NCBI GenBank assembly: GCA_018401495.1
Contig: JAGYJX010000006.1
Coordinates: forward strand, 310,001-374,000
Direction: 5' to 3'
DNA: 64,000 nucleotides
Source of the DNA: Rhodospirillaceae bacterium
GTDB lineage: Bacteria > Pseudomonadota > Alphaproteobacteria > Thalassobaculales > Thalassobaculaceae
Of this stretch, positions 21,767-32,196 are shown in pieces; within the stretch, counting starts at the first letter, position 1; each line of letters starts with the position of its first letter. The notes under the pieces are model-generated. The model did not search any database. It was not told the origin of the DNA and saw only the letters and a list, made by a program, of their open reading frames with translations. A program made the position numbers and the translations under genes.

Positions 21767-23107
21767 TCACAAGTCCAGGAAATCGCGCTCGAGCCACCGA
21801 ATGTGGTAATCGCCGTTGATGAAGGAGCGGTCCGCCACCAGCCTCTGGTGCAGGGGGATCGTGGTCGGCAGGCCTTCGATGACGAACTCGTCGAGGCTGC
21901 GGCGCAGCCGCAGGAGGCACTCGTTCCGGGTCGATCCGTGCACCACCAGCTTGGCGATCAGGCTGTCGTAATGCGGCGGCACCGGATAGCCGGCGTAGAG
22001 GGCCGAATCGACGCGCACGCCGAGCCCGCCCGGCACGTGGTAGTTGCTGACCCGCCCCGGCCGCGGCTGGAAGGTCACCGGATCCTCGGCGGTGATCCGG
22101 CACTCGATCGCGTGGCCGGTGAAGGTGATGTCCTTCTGGGTCAGGCCGAGCGGGGCACCCGAGGCGATCTGGATCTGCAGCCGGACCAGGTCGATGCCGG
22201 TGATGGCCTCGGTGATCGGGTGCTCGACCTGCAGGCGGGTGTTCATCTCGATGAAGAAGAACTCGCCGTTCTCGTAGAGGAACTCGAGTGTGCCGAGCCC
22301 GCGGTAGCCCATCTCGGAGATCGCGTCGACCGCCCGGCGGCCGATGCGCTCGCGCTCCTCGGCGTTGAGCGCCGGAGACGGCGCCTCCTCGAGGACCTTC
22401 TGGTGGCGCCGCTGGATCGAGCAGTCGCGCTCGCCGAAATGCACCACCGAGCCGTGCTCGTCGCCGGCGATCTGGATCTCGATGTGGCGCGGTCGCGACA
22501 GGTAGCGCTCCATGTAGACTTCGTCGTTGCCGAAGGCGGCGGCCGATTCTCGGCGCGCCATCATGAACGCCTCGTCCAGGTTCTCCGGCGCCTCGGCGAC
22601 CTTCATACCGCGCCCGCCGCCGCCAGCCGCCGCCTTGATAAGCACCGGGTAGCCGATGCGGTCGGCCTCGGCGCGCGCCGCCTCGATGGTGGCGACCGCG
22701 CCCTCGGTGCCCGGCACGCACGGGATGCCGAGCGCGATCATGGTGCGCTTGGCGGTGATCTTGTCGCCCATCGACTTGATGTGCTCGGGCGACGGGCCGA
22801 TGAAGGTGATGCCGTGGGCCTCGACGATCTCGGCGAAGGCGGCGTTCTCCGACAGGAACCCGACACCCGGGTGGATGGCGTCGGCCCCGGTCACCGCCGC
22901 CGCCGACACGATTGCCGGGATGTTCAGGTAGCTGTCGCGGGCCGGCGGCGGGCCGATGCAGACGCTCTCGTCGGCCAGCCGCACATGCATGGCATCGGCG
23001 TCGGCGGTCGAGTGCACAGCCACCGTCTTGATGCCCATCTCACGGCAGGCGCGATGGATGCGCAGGGCGATCTCGCCGCGGTTGGCGATCAGGACCTTCT
23101 CGAACAC
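21767..23107 (-). CDS. accC: Acetyl-CoA carboxylase, biotin carboxylase subunit
   Basis: 446 residues, full length. ATP-grasp features: KIANRGEI-type start FEKVLIANRGEIALRI, AAAGGGGRGMKV (ATP loop), ERDCSIQRRHQKVLEEAPSP, FIEMNTRLQVEHPITE and TGHAIECRITAEDP. The enzyme carboxylates the biotin of AccB with bicarbonate and ATP, the first step of fatty-acid synthesis. The GTG start at 23107 has a GGAGG site. It is the third gene of an aroQ-accB-accC operon, 31 bases after accB. Confidence 0.98.
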   Translation of the reverse strand: MFEKVLIANRGEIALRIHRACREMGIKTVAVHSTADADAMHVRLADESVCIGPPPARDSYLNIPAIVSAAAVTGADAIHPGVGFLSENAAFAEIVEAHGITFIGPSPEHIKSMGDKITAKRTMIALGIPCVPGTEGAVATIEAARAEADRIGYPVLIKAAAGGGGRGMKVAEAPENLDEAFMMARRESAAAFGNDEVYMERYLSRPRHIEIQIAGDEHGSVVHFGERDCSIQRRHQKVLEEAPSPALNAEERERIGRRAVDAISEMGYRGLGTLEFLYENGEFFFIEMNTRLQVEHPITEAITGIDLVRLQIQIASGAPLGLTQKDITFTGHAIECRITAEDPVTFQPRPGRVSNYHVPGGLGVRVDSALYAGYPVPPHYDSLIAKLVVHGSTRNECLLRLRRSLDEFVIEGLPTTIPLHQRLVADRSFINGDYHIRWLERDFLDL

Positions 23108-23138
23108 CGGCGCCCTCCCGTCTGCCTGAGGGCCGTCG

Positions 23139-23579
23139 TCATTCGAGCACGACGAGCGTCTGGCCGTACTCGACCGGCTGGCCGTTGTCGACCAGCACGG
23201 CCTTCACGGTTCCGGCGCGCGGCGCGATGATCGGGTTCATCACCTTCATTGCCTCGACGATCAGCAGCGTGGCGCCCTTGGCAACCTTGCTGCCGGGCTG
23301 GACGAACGGTGCCGATCCCGGCTCGGCCGCGAGGTAGGCGGTCCCGACCATCGGCGACGGCACGGCTTCACCGGTCTCGGCGGTCGACGCCGGTGCCGTG
23401 ACGGGGCCGCCGCGGCCGATCGGGACCGGCGACGGAGCCGCCATCGCGGTCATCTGCACTGCCGGCCGGGCGATCCGAATCTTCAGGTCCTTGGTCTCGT
23501 ACTCGATCTCGCCGAGCCCGGTCTCCTCGAGGAGGGCCGCCATGCGGCGGACGAGCTCGTCGTTGAAGTCGCTGGTCAC
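23139..23579 (-). CDS. accB: Acetyl-CoA carboxylase, biotin carboxyl carrier protein
   Basis: 146 residues. An N-terminal helical region ([20 protein letters not shown]) is followed by an Ala/Pro linker and the biotinyl domain with [16 protein letters not shown] and the biotinylation motif EAMKVMNPI near residue 110. It shuttles carboxybiotin between AccC and the carboxyltransferase. The GTG start overlaps the aroQ stop (GTGA), so translation is coupled. Confidence 0.97.
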   Translation of the reverse strand: MTSDFNDELVRRMAALLEETGLGEIEYETKDLKIRIARPAVQMTAMAAPSPVPIGRGGPVTAPASTAETGEAVPSPMVGTAYLAAEPGSAPFVQPGSKVAKGATLLIVEAMKVMNPIIAPRAGTVKAVLVDNGQPVEYGQTLVVLE

Positions 23580-24043
23580 GAGGTGCTCCCGTCGTCGACG
23601 ACGCCGACCAGCCTCGCCATCGCCTGCAGGGCGAGAAGATAGCCGTGGGCGCCGAAACCGCAGATCACGCCGACCGCCACGTCGGAGATGTAGGAATGAT
23701 GGCGGAACGGCTCGCGCTTGAAGGTGTTGGAAAGATGCAACTCGATCACCGGCAGGTCGGTCAGCGCGAGAGCGTCGTGAATCGCCACCGAGGTGTGGGT
23801 GTACGCGCCGGCGTTGATGATGATGCCGTCGTGCTCGTCGCGGGCCTGCTGGATGATCGAGACCAGTTCGCCCTCGAAGTTCGACTGCCGGAAGTCGACC
23901 TCCAGCCCGAGCAGTTCGGCCTCGGCCAGACAGTTCTGCTCGACTTCGGCGAGAGTCGTGCGTCCGTAGATCGCCGGCTCGCGCACGCCCAGCATGTTCA
24001 GGTTGGGTCCGTTCAGGACGAGGATATCAGGACGGTCGGCCAC
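23576..24043 (-). CDS. aroQ: 3-dehydroquinate dehydratase, type II
   Basis: 155 residues. The type II signature [18 protein letters not shown] contains the active-site Tyr; other conserved blocks are [34 protein letters not shown], and [20 protein letters not shown]. The enzyme dehydrates 3-dehydroquinate in the shikimate pathway. Start GTG 24043 has GGGAGA upstream. First gene of the aroQ-accB-accC operon. Confidence 0.97.
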   Translation of the reverse strand: MADRPDILVLNGPNLNMLGVREPAIYGRTTLAEVEQNCLAEAELLGLEVDFRQSNFEGELVSIIQQARDEHDGIIINAGAYTHTSVAIHDALALTDLPVIELHLSNTFKREPFRHHSYISDVAVGVICGFGAHGYLLALQAMARLVGVVDDGSTS

Positions 24044-24454
24044 GCTGTCGTCTCCCGGTGAGAGCCGGTCGGCGTTATAGCACGGGGCGGCGGAGCTGCA
24101 ACGCGCGCGCCCGCACGGCGGCGCCCAGCTCGCCGGCGCGGTCGGCCGCCCGCTGACCGACTCGGCCGCGATTGTCGAGCGACAGGGCCAGGATCGACGG
24201 GCCGCCGCGGCCCCGGCTCAGATCCTCTCGACCGGATCCCGGACGATTGTCGAAGGTCGGTCACCGGCCCCGGGATGATCCACGGTCGAAAATGTAAACG
24301 ACTGATTAACAAGATACTTCCTGTATTTCCCGATTGACCGGATTCAACTGCCGGATTAGCGTCGCCGGCGGCAGGTTGTCTTACGACTGCCTTGGCGTGT
24401 TCGGGCGGACACGCCAAGAGAGACGTAGTCAATCATACGCCGGTGAGACGACCG
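24044..24454. other. Intergenic region between aroQ and the MCP-like gene
   Basis: About 410 bases between divergent genes. The aroQ-proximal half is very GC-rich, without a recognisable gene. The half near the MCP-like gene is AT-richer (around 24290-24335, with GTAAACGACTGATTAACAAG) and probably carries its promoter. No riboswitch, tRNA or repeat was recognised. Confidence 0.5.
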
Positions 24455-25538
24455 ATGCAGGCCAATCACACACCGTTCGTCCCCGAGCGCGTGGCCCGGA
24501 ACCTCAGCGAGTCGGAGTCCAACGATCCCGAGCAGATCGTTCGCCTCAGCGAGGAGGTGGGGCGCATCAGCCGCGAGAAGATCGCCGAGATCCAGTCGAT
24601 CACCGGGCGCACCAAGATGCTGGCGCTGAACGCCCTCATCGAAAGCGCGCGGGTCGGCGACGCCGGCCGTGGCTTCGCGGTGGTCGCCGGCGAGGTCAAG
24701 GGTGTCTCCGCCGAAATCGCCGGCCTCGCCGAGACGCTCGAGCGCGAGTTGTCGTCGAAGACCTCGTTGCTGGAGAGCATCGGCCGTCAGGTGGTCGACC
24801 ACATGAAGGGCCAGCGGCTGGTCGACCTGGCGTTGAACGCGGTGGAGTTGATCGACCGCAATCTTTACGAGCGGACCTGTGATGTGCGCTGGTGGGCGAC
24901 CGACAGCGCGGTGATCGACTGCCTCCAGGAGCCGGGCGAGACCAGCGCGGCCTTCGCGGCCCGCCGGCTCGGCGTGATCCTGAACGCCTACACCGTCTAT
25001 CTCGACCTGTGGATCTGCGACGAGCGCGGTCGGGTGATCGCCAACGGCCGCCCGGAGCGCTATCGGGCGCAGGGCGCCGACGTCTCGTCGGAGGCGTGGT
25101 TCCGGCAGGCGATGGCAACGGCGTCCGGCGACGACTACGCGGTCGCCGACATCGCGACGAACGCAGCATCTCGGCGGCCTGCCGGTCGCGACCTATTCGG
25201 CGGCCATCCGCGAGAACGCCGAGGCCGCCGGCCGCCCGATCGGTGTCCTGGGCATTCACTTCGATTGGGGGCCGCAGGCCGAGTCGATCGTGCGCGGCGT
25301 CCGACTGTCCGACGCCGAGCGCGTCCGCACCCGCGTCATGCTGGTCGACGCCCGGAGCCGGGTGATCGCCAGTTCGCGTCCGGGCGAGGCCCTCGCGTCG
25401 ACCTTCGACCTGAAGACCAACGGGCGGGCATCGGGCACCTTCGTGACCGCCGAGGGTGCCACTGTCGGCTTCCACCGTACGCCGGGCTACGAGACCTACG
25501 AAGGCCTGGGCTGGTACGGGGTGCTCGTCCAGGATTAG
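24455..25538 (+). CDS. Soluble methyl-accepting chemotaxis-like protein with C-terminal sensor domain (frameshifted)
   Basis: About 361 residues with one apparent frameshift near 25160-25180. The N-terminal third contains the MCP hairpin tip: EIQSITGRTKMLALNALIES followed by ARVGDAGRGFAVVAGEVK, with coiled coil on both sides. After it comes ELIDRNLYERTCDVRWWATD and a Cache-like sensor with LDLWICDERGRVIANGRPE, a second half RVMLVDARSRVIASSRPGE and a GYETYEGLGWYGVLVQD end. No membrane helix is seen, so it is cytosolic, and the sensor follows the signalling tip, the reverse of classical receptors. Only one of the two long MCP helices is complete. ATG 24455 has a weak GGTGAG site. Confidence 0.8.
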
Positions 25539-25587
25539 CGTCACGGATGGACGCCGCGGCTCCCGGAGCGGCGTCGGGGGATGCGAG

Positions 25588-26517
25588 ATGGCGATGCGTG
25601 TGTCGGGTGTCGCTGCCTTGGCGACGCTGGTGGTGCTGGCGACACTCGTCCCGCCGGCCTCGGCGGTGGTCATCCTCGACAGCACCTGGCGCGCTCAAGG
25701 AGGCGCCAAGGGCAAGGAAGCGGCCGGGTTCGGCGCTCACGTCGCCTTGGCGTCGGAGCCGCAGTTCGAGCCCGTCGTGGCGCTCGGACCGGATGAAGAC
25801 ACCTGGGGCGACGCATCCGGGACCTGGATCGGAAATCATGACGGTCGCGGCTACATCCTGACGGCGGCGCACATCTTCGAGCTTCCGGGGCATCCGGACG
25901 ACTATGTCGTGCGCACCCCGGGCGGCCGTGTGCTCCGCGCTGACAGATTGTGGATCCATCCCGACTGGAACGGCGACCTGGAGTACAGGACAGGCCTCGA
26001 CCTGGCGATCCTTCGGCTGAGCGCACCGGTTACCGACGCCGGACCGCCGCCGCTGCTGTACGCGGGCGACGACGAGGCGGGAAGGCTGATCACGTTCGTC
26101 GGCTTCGGCAGTCGTGGCATCGGCTCGACCGGCGAACAGGACCGGTTCTACCGCGGTTCCCACAAGGTGGCGGCGCAAGGAGTCGTCGACTATTGGATGG
26201 CGCTGGTGTCGCCGCCGCCGGGCGACGCCGACCACGGCAACTATCTCGGCGTCTTCCTGCCCAGGGAGGACGGCGGCGTCCCCAATCCGTACGGCGGTGC
26301 CATCAGGCCGGCGAACCCGTTGGTCGGCCTGCTGGGATCGGGTGACAGCGGCGGGTCGGCGTGGATGCGGTCTGGCGCCGCGTGGGTGATTGTGGGTGTG
26401 AACTCCAACGGAACCGGCGCCGCCCAGTACGGCGATACTTCGTGGTTCGCGCGGCTGGCCCCGCACCGGCGCTGGATCTCCGGGATCGTTCCCGGCGTCC
26501 GATCGTCGTCGACTTAG
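25588..26517 (+). CDS. Secreted trypsin-like serine protease
   Basis: 309 residues. A signal peptide (VSGVAALATLVVLATLVPPASA) ends near residue 26. The S1 triad is visible as His in GYILTAAHIF, Asp in GLDLAILRLSAP, and Ser in GSGDSGGSAW. The protein lacks the paired cysteines of animal trypsins and resembles bacterial periplasmic or extracellular S1 proteases. A GGGGGA site lies upstream of ATG 25588. It follows the MCP-like gene by 49 bases on the same strand; a functional link is not evident. Confidence 0.87.
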   Translation: MAMRVSGVAALATLVVLATLVPPASAVVILDSTWRAQGGAKGKEAAGFGAHVALASEPQFEPVVALGPDEDTWGDASGTWIGNHDGRGYILTAAHIFELPGHPDDYVVRTPGGRVLRADRLWIHPDWNGDLEYRTGLDLAILRLSAPVTDAGPPPLLYAGDDEAGRLITFVGFGSRGIGSTGEQDRFYRGSHKVAAQGVVDYWMALVSPPPGDADHGNYLGVFLPREDGGVPNPYGGAIRPANPLVGLLGSGDSGGSAWMRSGAAWVIVGVNSNGTGAAQYGDTSWFARLAPHRRWISGIVPGVRSSST

Positions 26518-26709
26518 AGAGATCTCGGCGGCGCGTCGGCCGGCGGCTCGAGCCAAGGCGCAGCAGAACAGCCGGAGGCGGCGCGGTCGCGTTCGCCGTA
26601 ACGAATTTGTAAACTTCTTCCGAGTCATGCTCTTCGAAATTCGAGGGGAGGTCGGCATGATCGACTCAAGGCATACCATTCGTCCGGACCGGCGCATGGC
26701 GTGCGCGCG

Positions 26710-27193
26710 ATGACGATGGGCGGCGCAAATCGAGGCGGGGTACCGATCCGGCGGCCATCCTCCAGCGGCACCGGGAGCACGTTCGTCCCCACCGCCGAGC
26801 AGGTCGAAGAACTGGTTCGGGCAATACCGTACGGCGAGACCCGCAGCGTGAAGGATCTGCGCCTGGACCTCGCCGACGGGCAGGGCGCCGATTCGACCTG
26901 CGCCGTGGCGACCGGCCGCCATCTGCGCAACCTCGCGCAGTCGGTCTCCGAGCAGCTCGCGGCCGGCGCTTCGGTCGACGAGGTCGCGCCGAGTCTGGAG
27001 GGTGCTGGACGAGACCTCGCCGCTGCTGCGCCGGTTGGCTGGCGGGTCCAGGCCGCTGGCGTCGCGCCGGCGCGCCGAGGTGCCGGCTGCGCGCGCTGAC
27101 GGCGCCGTCCCCACCGCCGCGTCTCGCATTGCCGCGCTTGCGCACCCCGGTTACGATCGGCACTTCTGTCGAGAGACGGAAAACCCGTACTGA
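26710..27193 (+). CDS. MGMT/alkyltransferase-like DNA-binding protein (frameshifted)
   Basis: About 160 residues if a shift near 27000 is bridged. The first part has VRAIPYGETRSVKDLRLDLA and GADSTCAVATGRHLRNLA; after the shift VWRVLDETSPLLRRLAGG and SRRRAE. This matches small proteins annotated as MGMT-family, which have the winged-helix DNA-binding part (IPxGxxxSxxDLRxxLA) and a CxxTG segment in place of the PCHR acceptor-cysteine motif. If so it would recognise alkylated or other DNA without classical methyl transfer. The C-terminal end after SRRRAE is poor, so a second break is possible. Moderate confidence only. Confidence 0.45.
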
Positions 27194-27201
27194 CGGCCGC
27201 C

Positions 27202-30200
27202 GTGCATCAGATGCGTGAACTCGACCCATGGTGGGGAGACGTGGGCCCGGTTGCGGGATTTCGACGGTGGCTGCTAACGGCCCTGGTGTCATTAACCATT
27301 CTCGGTGCCGGCGGCGCCGGGTCGTACTGGGTCTATCAGAGCGAAAAGGACGATCTCGTCGCCGAAGCCTCGGATGATCTCCGCCGGGCGTCGGAAGCTT
27401 TTGTGCGTGCCCTGAACCATGTTTTCCAACCGGCTTTGACGCTCAGCAGCAGCGTCGTCGACTCCGGGCTTCGACGTCGCGACGGCGAGGACCTGGCCGA
27501 GCATTTCTTCGCCCTGGTGAACGGCCCGGTCCGGATCTTCGAGCAGGTCAACGGGGCGTTCCTCGGGTTTCCCGACGGACGGTTCCTGCACCTCCAGGAT
27601 CTGACGCTGGCCGGCGAGGCCGCCTCGGATACGGCCACTGGCGGCACCGTCCGGCGCCGGATCATCGACAGGCCGGACAGCGATGGGATCGGCCGCTGGG
27701 AGCAGTTCGACCCCACGAGCGATGGGTGGAACCCGGTGGCGGTCGACGGGCAGGTCTACGATCCGCGGCGCCGGCCCTGGTACCGAGGGGCGGCTGACAG
27801 CGGGTCGCCGATCTGGACCGATGCGTACGTGTTCTCGTCAAGCGGTCAACTCGGCGTCACCTATGCCCGACCGATCTACGACCAGACCGGTGCGCTGTGG
27901 GCGGTCTTCGGGGTCGACCTGTCGATCGGCTCGCTGTCGCGGACCCTCGTTACGACCTCCGGCGAACTCGCGGAGCTGGGCGAGGTGGTGTTCGCCACCG
28001 ACCTCGGCAACAAGGTCATCGGCCATCCCGATTTCGTCACGCGGGCGGCCGAGCTGGACCGCGACACCGAGACGTTTCTGGCCCGCTACCGCCGGCCCGA
28101 CAGCTTTGAGAGCATCGTCGTCCGCTCGATCCCCGAGCCGCGCACCATCACCTCGGTCGACGCCGAGGGACGCACCTTCCTCGCCACCAAGGTGCAGCTC
28201 GATCCGACCACGGCCATGCCGCTTCAGCTGTTCCTGGCGCGCGACCTCGAGGCGGTCCTGGCAAGCGCCGTGTCCGGCGTTCAGCGCAACGTGGTCCTGG
28301 TGTTCCTGGCGATCGTCGTGTTCGGCACGGTCGCCAGCTACGCCGTCAGGCTGCGGGTGGAGGCGACGGCCCGCCGCAAGGCCGAGGCCGAACTGATCGA
28401 CGCCCGCGACGCCGCCGAGGCCGCCACGCGGGCGAAGTCGAGCTTCCTCGCGACCATGAGCCACGAGATCCGCACCCCCATGAACGGCGTGATGTCGATG
28501 GCCGAGTTGCTGTCCCTGACGCGCCTGGACGCCGAACAGAAGCGGATGGCCCGGATCATCGGCGATTCCGCGACCGCGCTGCTGACCATCATCAATGACA
28601 TCCTGGATTTCTCGAAGATCGAGGCCGGAAAGCTCGAGATCGAGCGGGTCGGGTTCTCGCTCGCCGAGGTCGTCGGCGGCTCCGCCGAGCTGCTGGCCGC
28701 GCGCGCCGAGGACAAAGGCCTGGATCTGCTCGTTGACATCGATCCGTCCCTGGTTGACGCCCGTCTCGGCGATCCTACCCGGATCCGCCAGGTGCTGCTG
28801 AACCTCGGCAGCAACGCGGTCAAGTTCACCGAGCGGGGCGCGATCGGGATCCGGACGACCGCCCTCGACGATGCCGGCCGCTGGCTGCGCTTCGAGGTCA
28901 CCGACACCGGAATCGGCCTGTCGCCGGAGGCCCGCGGCAAGCTTTTCCAGGCCTTCGTTCAGGCCGACACCTCGACGTCGCGGAAATACGGCGGAACCGG
29001 CCTCGGCCTGTCGATCTGCCGGACCCTGTGCGAGCTGATGGGCGGGCGCATCGGTGTCGACAGCACGCCGGGCGTCGGCTCGACGTTCTGGGTCGAACTG
29101 CCGCTCGATCCCGACGCCGCGGAGCCACCGCGCTACCCGTCCGACCTCTCGAACGCGTCGGTTTGCCTGGTCGGCCTGTCGGACGTTGTGTACGCCCTCG
29201 CCGAACGCAGTCTGCGGGCGACCGGGGTGGTCCGGATCGCCCGAGCGCCCGAGGTGGCGGCCGCCGGCGACGCCGATCTGCTGGTCGTGGACTGCCGCAG
29301 CCCCGATCTGGCCGTCGGCGGCCTCGGACGGCACCGCGGCGCGGTGGCGCTGGTCGGCCGGCGCTCCGAGCTCGGCGCGCTTCCGGCGGGCGTCAGGACG
29401 GCGGCGTCGGTGCAGCTGACCCTGCCGTTGTCGAGCCGGATGCTGTGGCGCGCGGTGGCCGTGGCGATCGGCTTGGAGGCGGCCGACGCGGTCGAGGCGG
29501 ATCAACGCGAGGACCTGTCGTTTGCGCCTCCCGAGATCGAAGCGGCGCGCGCCGCCGGCGCCCTCATCCTGGTCGCCGAGGACAACGAGACCAACCAGGC
29601 GGTGATCCGCCAGTTGCTCTCCCGAATGGGCATGGCCTGCGAGATGGCCGATAACGGACGCGTCGCGCTGTCGATGCTGGAGACCGCGGACTCCGGGTAT
29701 GGACTGCTGCTGACCGACTTCAACATGCCGGAAATGGATGGCTGCGACCTCGCCCGCGCGGTCCGTCGGCTGGAGGAGGGCACCGGTCTCCGACTGCCGA
29801 TCGTGGCGTTGACCGCCGACGCGATGTCGGGAGCCGAGCAGGCCTGCCGCGAGGCTGGCATGGACGGGTATCTCACCAAGCCGATCGACAGCCGCAAGCT
29901 CGGGGCGACGCTGCTCGAACGCTTGCCGCAGGCCATGGCGCTGCGCCGGCCCGCCGTCGCGTCGCGCCCGCCCCGGCGGCTGAAGGCGCGCCGCCGGACT
30001 GGGACGCCGACATCTTCGACCTGGACGCGCTCGGCGACGGCTCGGGCAGGCTTGACGACGAGGCCAGACGACTGGTGGCGGCAGCGTGCGACAGCTGGGG
30101 GCCGCGGATCGAGGAGATTGGCGCTGCGCTGGCCGACGGCGATGCCCAGCGGGCCCGCGACATCGTGCATGGGCTGAAGGGCGCCACACTCTCGGTCGGC

Positions 30201-30353
30201 GCCCTTCGCCTCGGTCGAATTGCCTCGGACATCCAGGATTTCCTGGACGCTGGCGACCTCGACACCGCGCAGATCATGGCTGAAGTGCTCGAGCCGACGC
30301 TCACGGAGCTCCGCGAGACGCTGCCCTCGATTCTCCGTTACGCCGGGAGATGA
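27202..30353 (+). CDS. Hybrid sensor histidine kinase: dCache - HisKA - HATPase - receiver - HPt (frameshifted)
   Basis: About 1050 residues with one apparent frameshift near 29965-29990. Order: TM helix (about 22-44), a periplasmic double-Cache-like sensor with RRRPWYRGA and GVTYARPIYDQTG, TM helix (about 360-378), HisKA with phospho-accepting His in MSHEIRTPMNG (about H421), HATPase with NAVKFTERG, DTGIGLS and GGTGLGLSI, a degenerate receiver-like stretch, then a receiver with AEDNETNQ and acceptor Asp in LLTDFNMPEMDG (about D839) and Lys in YLTKPI. The HPt domain (HGLKGATLSVGALRLG) is in the shifted frame. The stop overlaps the response-regulator ATG. The start is uncertain: GTG 27202 or ATG 27211. 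Confidence 0.92.
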
Positions 30354-30775
30354 TGATGTTCGATCCGAAGGCCGAGCTACCATACGAGAACCTCCGTGTG
30401 CTGGTGCTCGAGGACGAGATCTACATTCGTCAGATCATCTGCCGTCTGTTGCGGCAGATCGGCTTCAAGCTGATCAACGAGGCCGCCGACGGGGTCGAAG
30501 GCTTCAAGGAGATCCTGCGGGTGCGTCCGAACGTGATCCTCTGCGACATCCACATGGAGCCGGTCGACGGGATCATGTTCCTGCGCAAGCTGCGCGCTCT
30601 CGGCCACGAGCAGTTGTCTCGGGTGCCGGTGATCTTCCTGACCGCCGACAAGCAGCACGATACCGTGCTGGCGGCCAAGGAATTGCGGGTCGACGGCTAC
30701 CTGACCAAGCCGGTATCGCAGAAAGCCTTGAAGGAACGCATCGACCACGTCCTGACCCAGCGACGAGGGCGTTAG
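30350..30775 (+). CDS. Single-domain CheY-like response regulator
   Basis: 141 residues: one receiver domain, no output domain. Acidic pocket LEDEIYIRQ, phospho-acceptor Asp in VILCDIHMEPVDG, Thr in VIFLTADKQ and Lys in YLTKPVS are all present. The four-base overlap with the hybrid kinase gene implies coexpression, so it most likely receives phosphate from that kinase's HPt domain and works through protein-protein contact. The upstream soluble MCP-like sensor could belong to the same signalling set, but that is inference. Confidence 0.93.
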   Translation: MMMFDPKAELPYENLRVLVLEDEIYIRQIICRLLRQIGFKLINEAADGVEGFKEILRVRPNVILCDIHMEPVDGIMFLRKLRALGHEQLSRVPVIFLTADKQHDTVLAAKELRVDGYLTKPVSQKALKERIDHVLTQRRGR

Positions 30776-30856
30776 CGCGCCGCGTCGGCGCGGTAGCCTT
30801 CCGACAACGGTTCGCGGCACCATGGCGCCCTCCCCGACCACACGGAGGCCCCAGTC

Positions 30857-32113
30857 ATGTCCCGCCTGACCCGCGCCGACCTCGAACGCCTGGACGCCGG
30901 CGACCCCCTGGCGCCGTTCCGCGATCGGTTCGCGCTTCCGGAGGGAGTGGTCTATCTCGACGGCAACTCGCTCGGCGCGATGCCGAAAGGAGTTCCGGAG
31001 CGCGTGCACGCCATGCTCACCCGTGAATGGGGAGAGCATCTGATCGGCGGCTGGCTGAAGGACGGCTGGATGGCGAAGCCGCTGGAGCTCGGCGACCGGT
31101 TGGCCCCGCTGGTGGGGGCAGGGCCCGGCGAGGTGGCGGTCGTCGACACCACCTCGATCAACCTGTTCAAGCTGCTGTCGGCGGCGCTGGCGATGCGTCC
31201 CGGCCGGCGGGTGATCCTGTCGAACGCCGAGAACTTTCCGACCGACCTCTACATGGCGCAGGGCCTGATCGCCCAGCTCGGCGGCCGGCACGCGCTCAGG
31301 GTGGTGCCGGAGGACGAGGTGGCCCGCGCCATCGATGACGACACCGCCGTCGTCATGCTGACCGAGACCAACTTCAAGACCGGAGCGGTCTTCGACATGG
31401 CGGACGTCACCGCCGCCGCCCACGCCGCAGGGGCCCTGACGCTGTGGGACCTGGCGCATTCGGCCGGGGCGTTCCCGGTCGACCTGAACGGCTGCCGGGC
31501 CGATTTCGCGGTCGGCTGCTCCTACAAGTACCTGAACGCCGGTCCCGGTGGCCCGGCCTGGCTGTTCGTCGCCGCGCGTCACCAGGAGGTTGCGCACCAA
31601 CCGCTCACCGGCTGGCTCGGCCACGCCTCGCCGTTCGACTTCGCCCTCGAGTACCGCCCGGCCGAGGGCATCCGCCGGCAGGTCTGCTCGTCGCCCGGGG
31701 TGCTCGGGCTGGTGGCGCTGGAGGCGGCGCTCGACGTCACGCTGGACGCCGACATGACCGCGGTGCGCCGCAAGTCGGTGGCGCTCGGCGACCTGTTCAT
31801 CGCCCTGGTCGAGCAGGAATGCGGCGACGCCGGTGCGCGGCTGATCTCGCCGCGGGAGGCCGGGCTCAGCCCGCCGTGGCGGCGTGGCAGCCAGGTGTCG
31901 TTCGCGCACCCCGACGGCTACGCCATCGTGCAGGCGCTGATCGCCCGCGGCGTGGTCGGCGACTTCCGCGATCCCGATGTCATGCGCTTCGGCTTCGCGC
32001 CGCTGTACCAGCGCTACACCGACGTCTGGGACGCGGTGGCGGCGATGCGCGCCGTGCTGGATTCCGGCGAGCATCGCGCCGAGCGCTACCGGGTGCGGGC
32101 CTCGGTGACCTGA
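30857..32113 (+). CDS. kynU: Kynureninase
   Basis: 418 residues, full length. It splits L-kynurenine to anthranilate and alanine using pyridoxal phosphate. Family blocks are VVYLDGNSLGAMPKGVPE, GWLKDGWM, DTTSINLFKLLSAAL, ETNFKTGAVFDM, LWDLAHSAGAFPVDL and the PLP-lysine segment VGCSYKYLNAGPGGPAW. CGGAGG lies upstream of ATG 30857. No kynA or kynB is next to it in the window; downstream lie intergenic repeats. It may contribute to aromatic amino acid catabolism together with the hppD cluster 3 kb away. Confidence 0.96.
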   Translation: MSRLTRADLERLDAGDPLAPFRDRFALPEGVVYLDGNSLGAMPKGVPERVHAMLTREWGEHLIGGWLKDGWMAKPLELGDRLAPLVGAGPGEVAVVDTTSINLFKLLSAALAMRPGRRVILSNAENFPTDLYMAQGLIAQLGGRHALRVVPEDEVARAIDDDTAVVMLTETNFKTGAVFDMADVTAAAHAAGALTLWDLAHSAGAFPVDLNGCRADFAVGCSYKYLNAGPGGPAWLFVAARHQEVAHQPLTGWLGHASPFDFALEYRPAEGIRRQVCSSPGVLGLVALEAALDVTLDADMTAVRRKSVALGDLFIALVEQECGDAGARLISPREAGLSPPWRRGSQVSFAHPDGYAIVQALIARGVVGDFRDPDVMRFGFAPLYQRYTDVWDAVAAMRAVLDSGEHRAERYRVRASVT

Positions 32114-32196
32114 GGTCCGGCGGATCCAAGAGACACCAGTCGCTATCCCGAACGGAGACAGGCCATGCCGATCACCCATAACTGGTTCTCGATTGG

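Noticed and set aside
24080..24270. Possible gene fragment on the minus strand between aroQ and the MCP-like gene
   Set aside because: The frame has no ATG or GTG start, is only about 60 codons and is dominated by Arg, Gly and Ala as expected from GC-rich non-coding DNA.
27838..30189. A 783-codon open frame on the minus strand opposite the hybrid kinase
   Set aside because: It is the reverse-complement shadow of a gene with all kinase and receiver motifs; the product has no recognisable domain.
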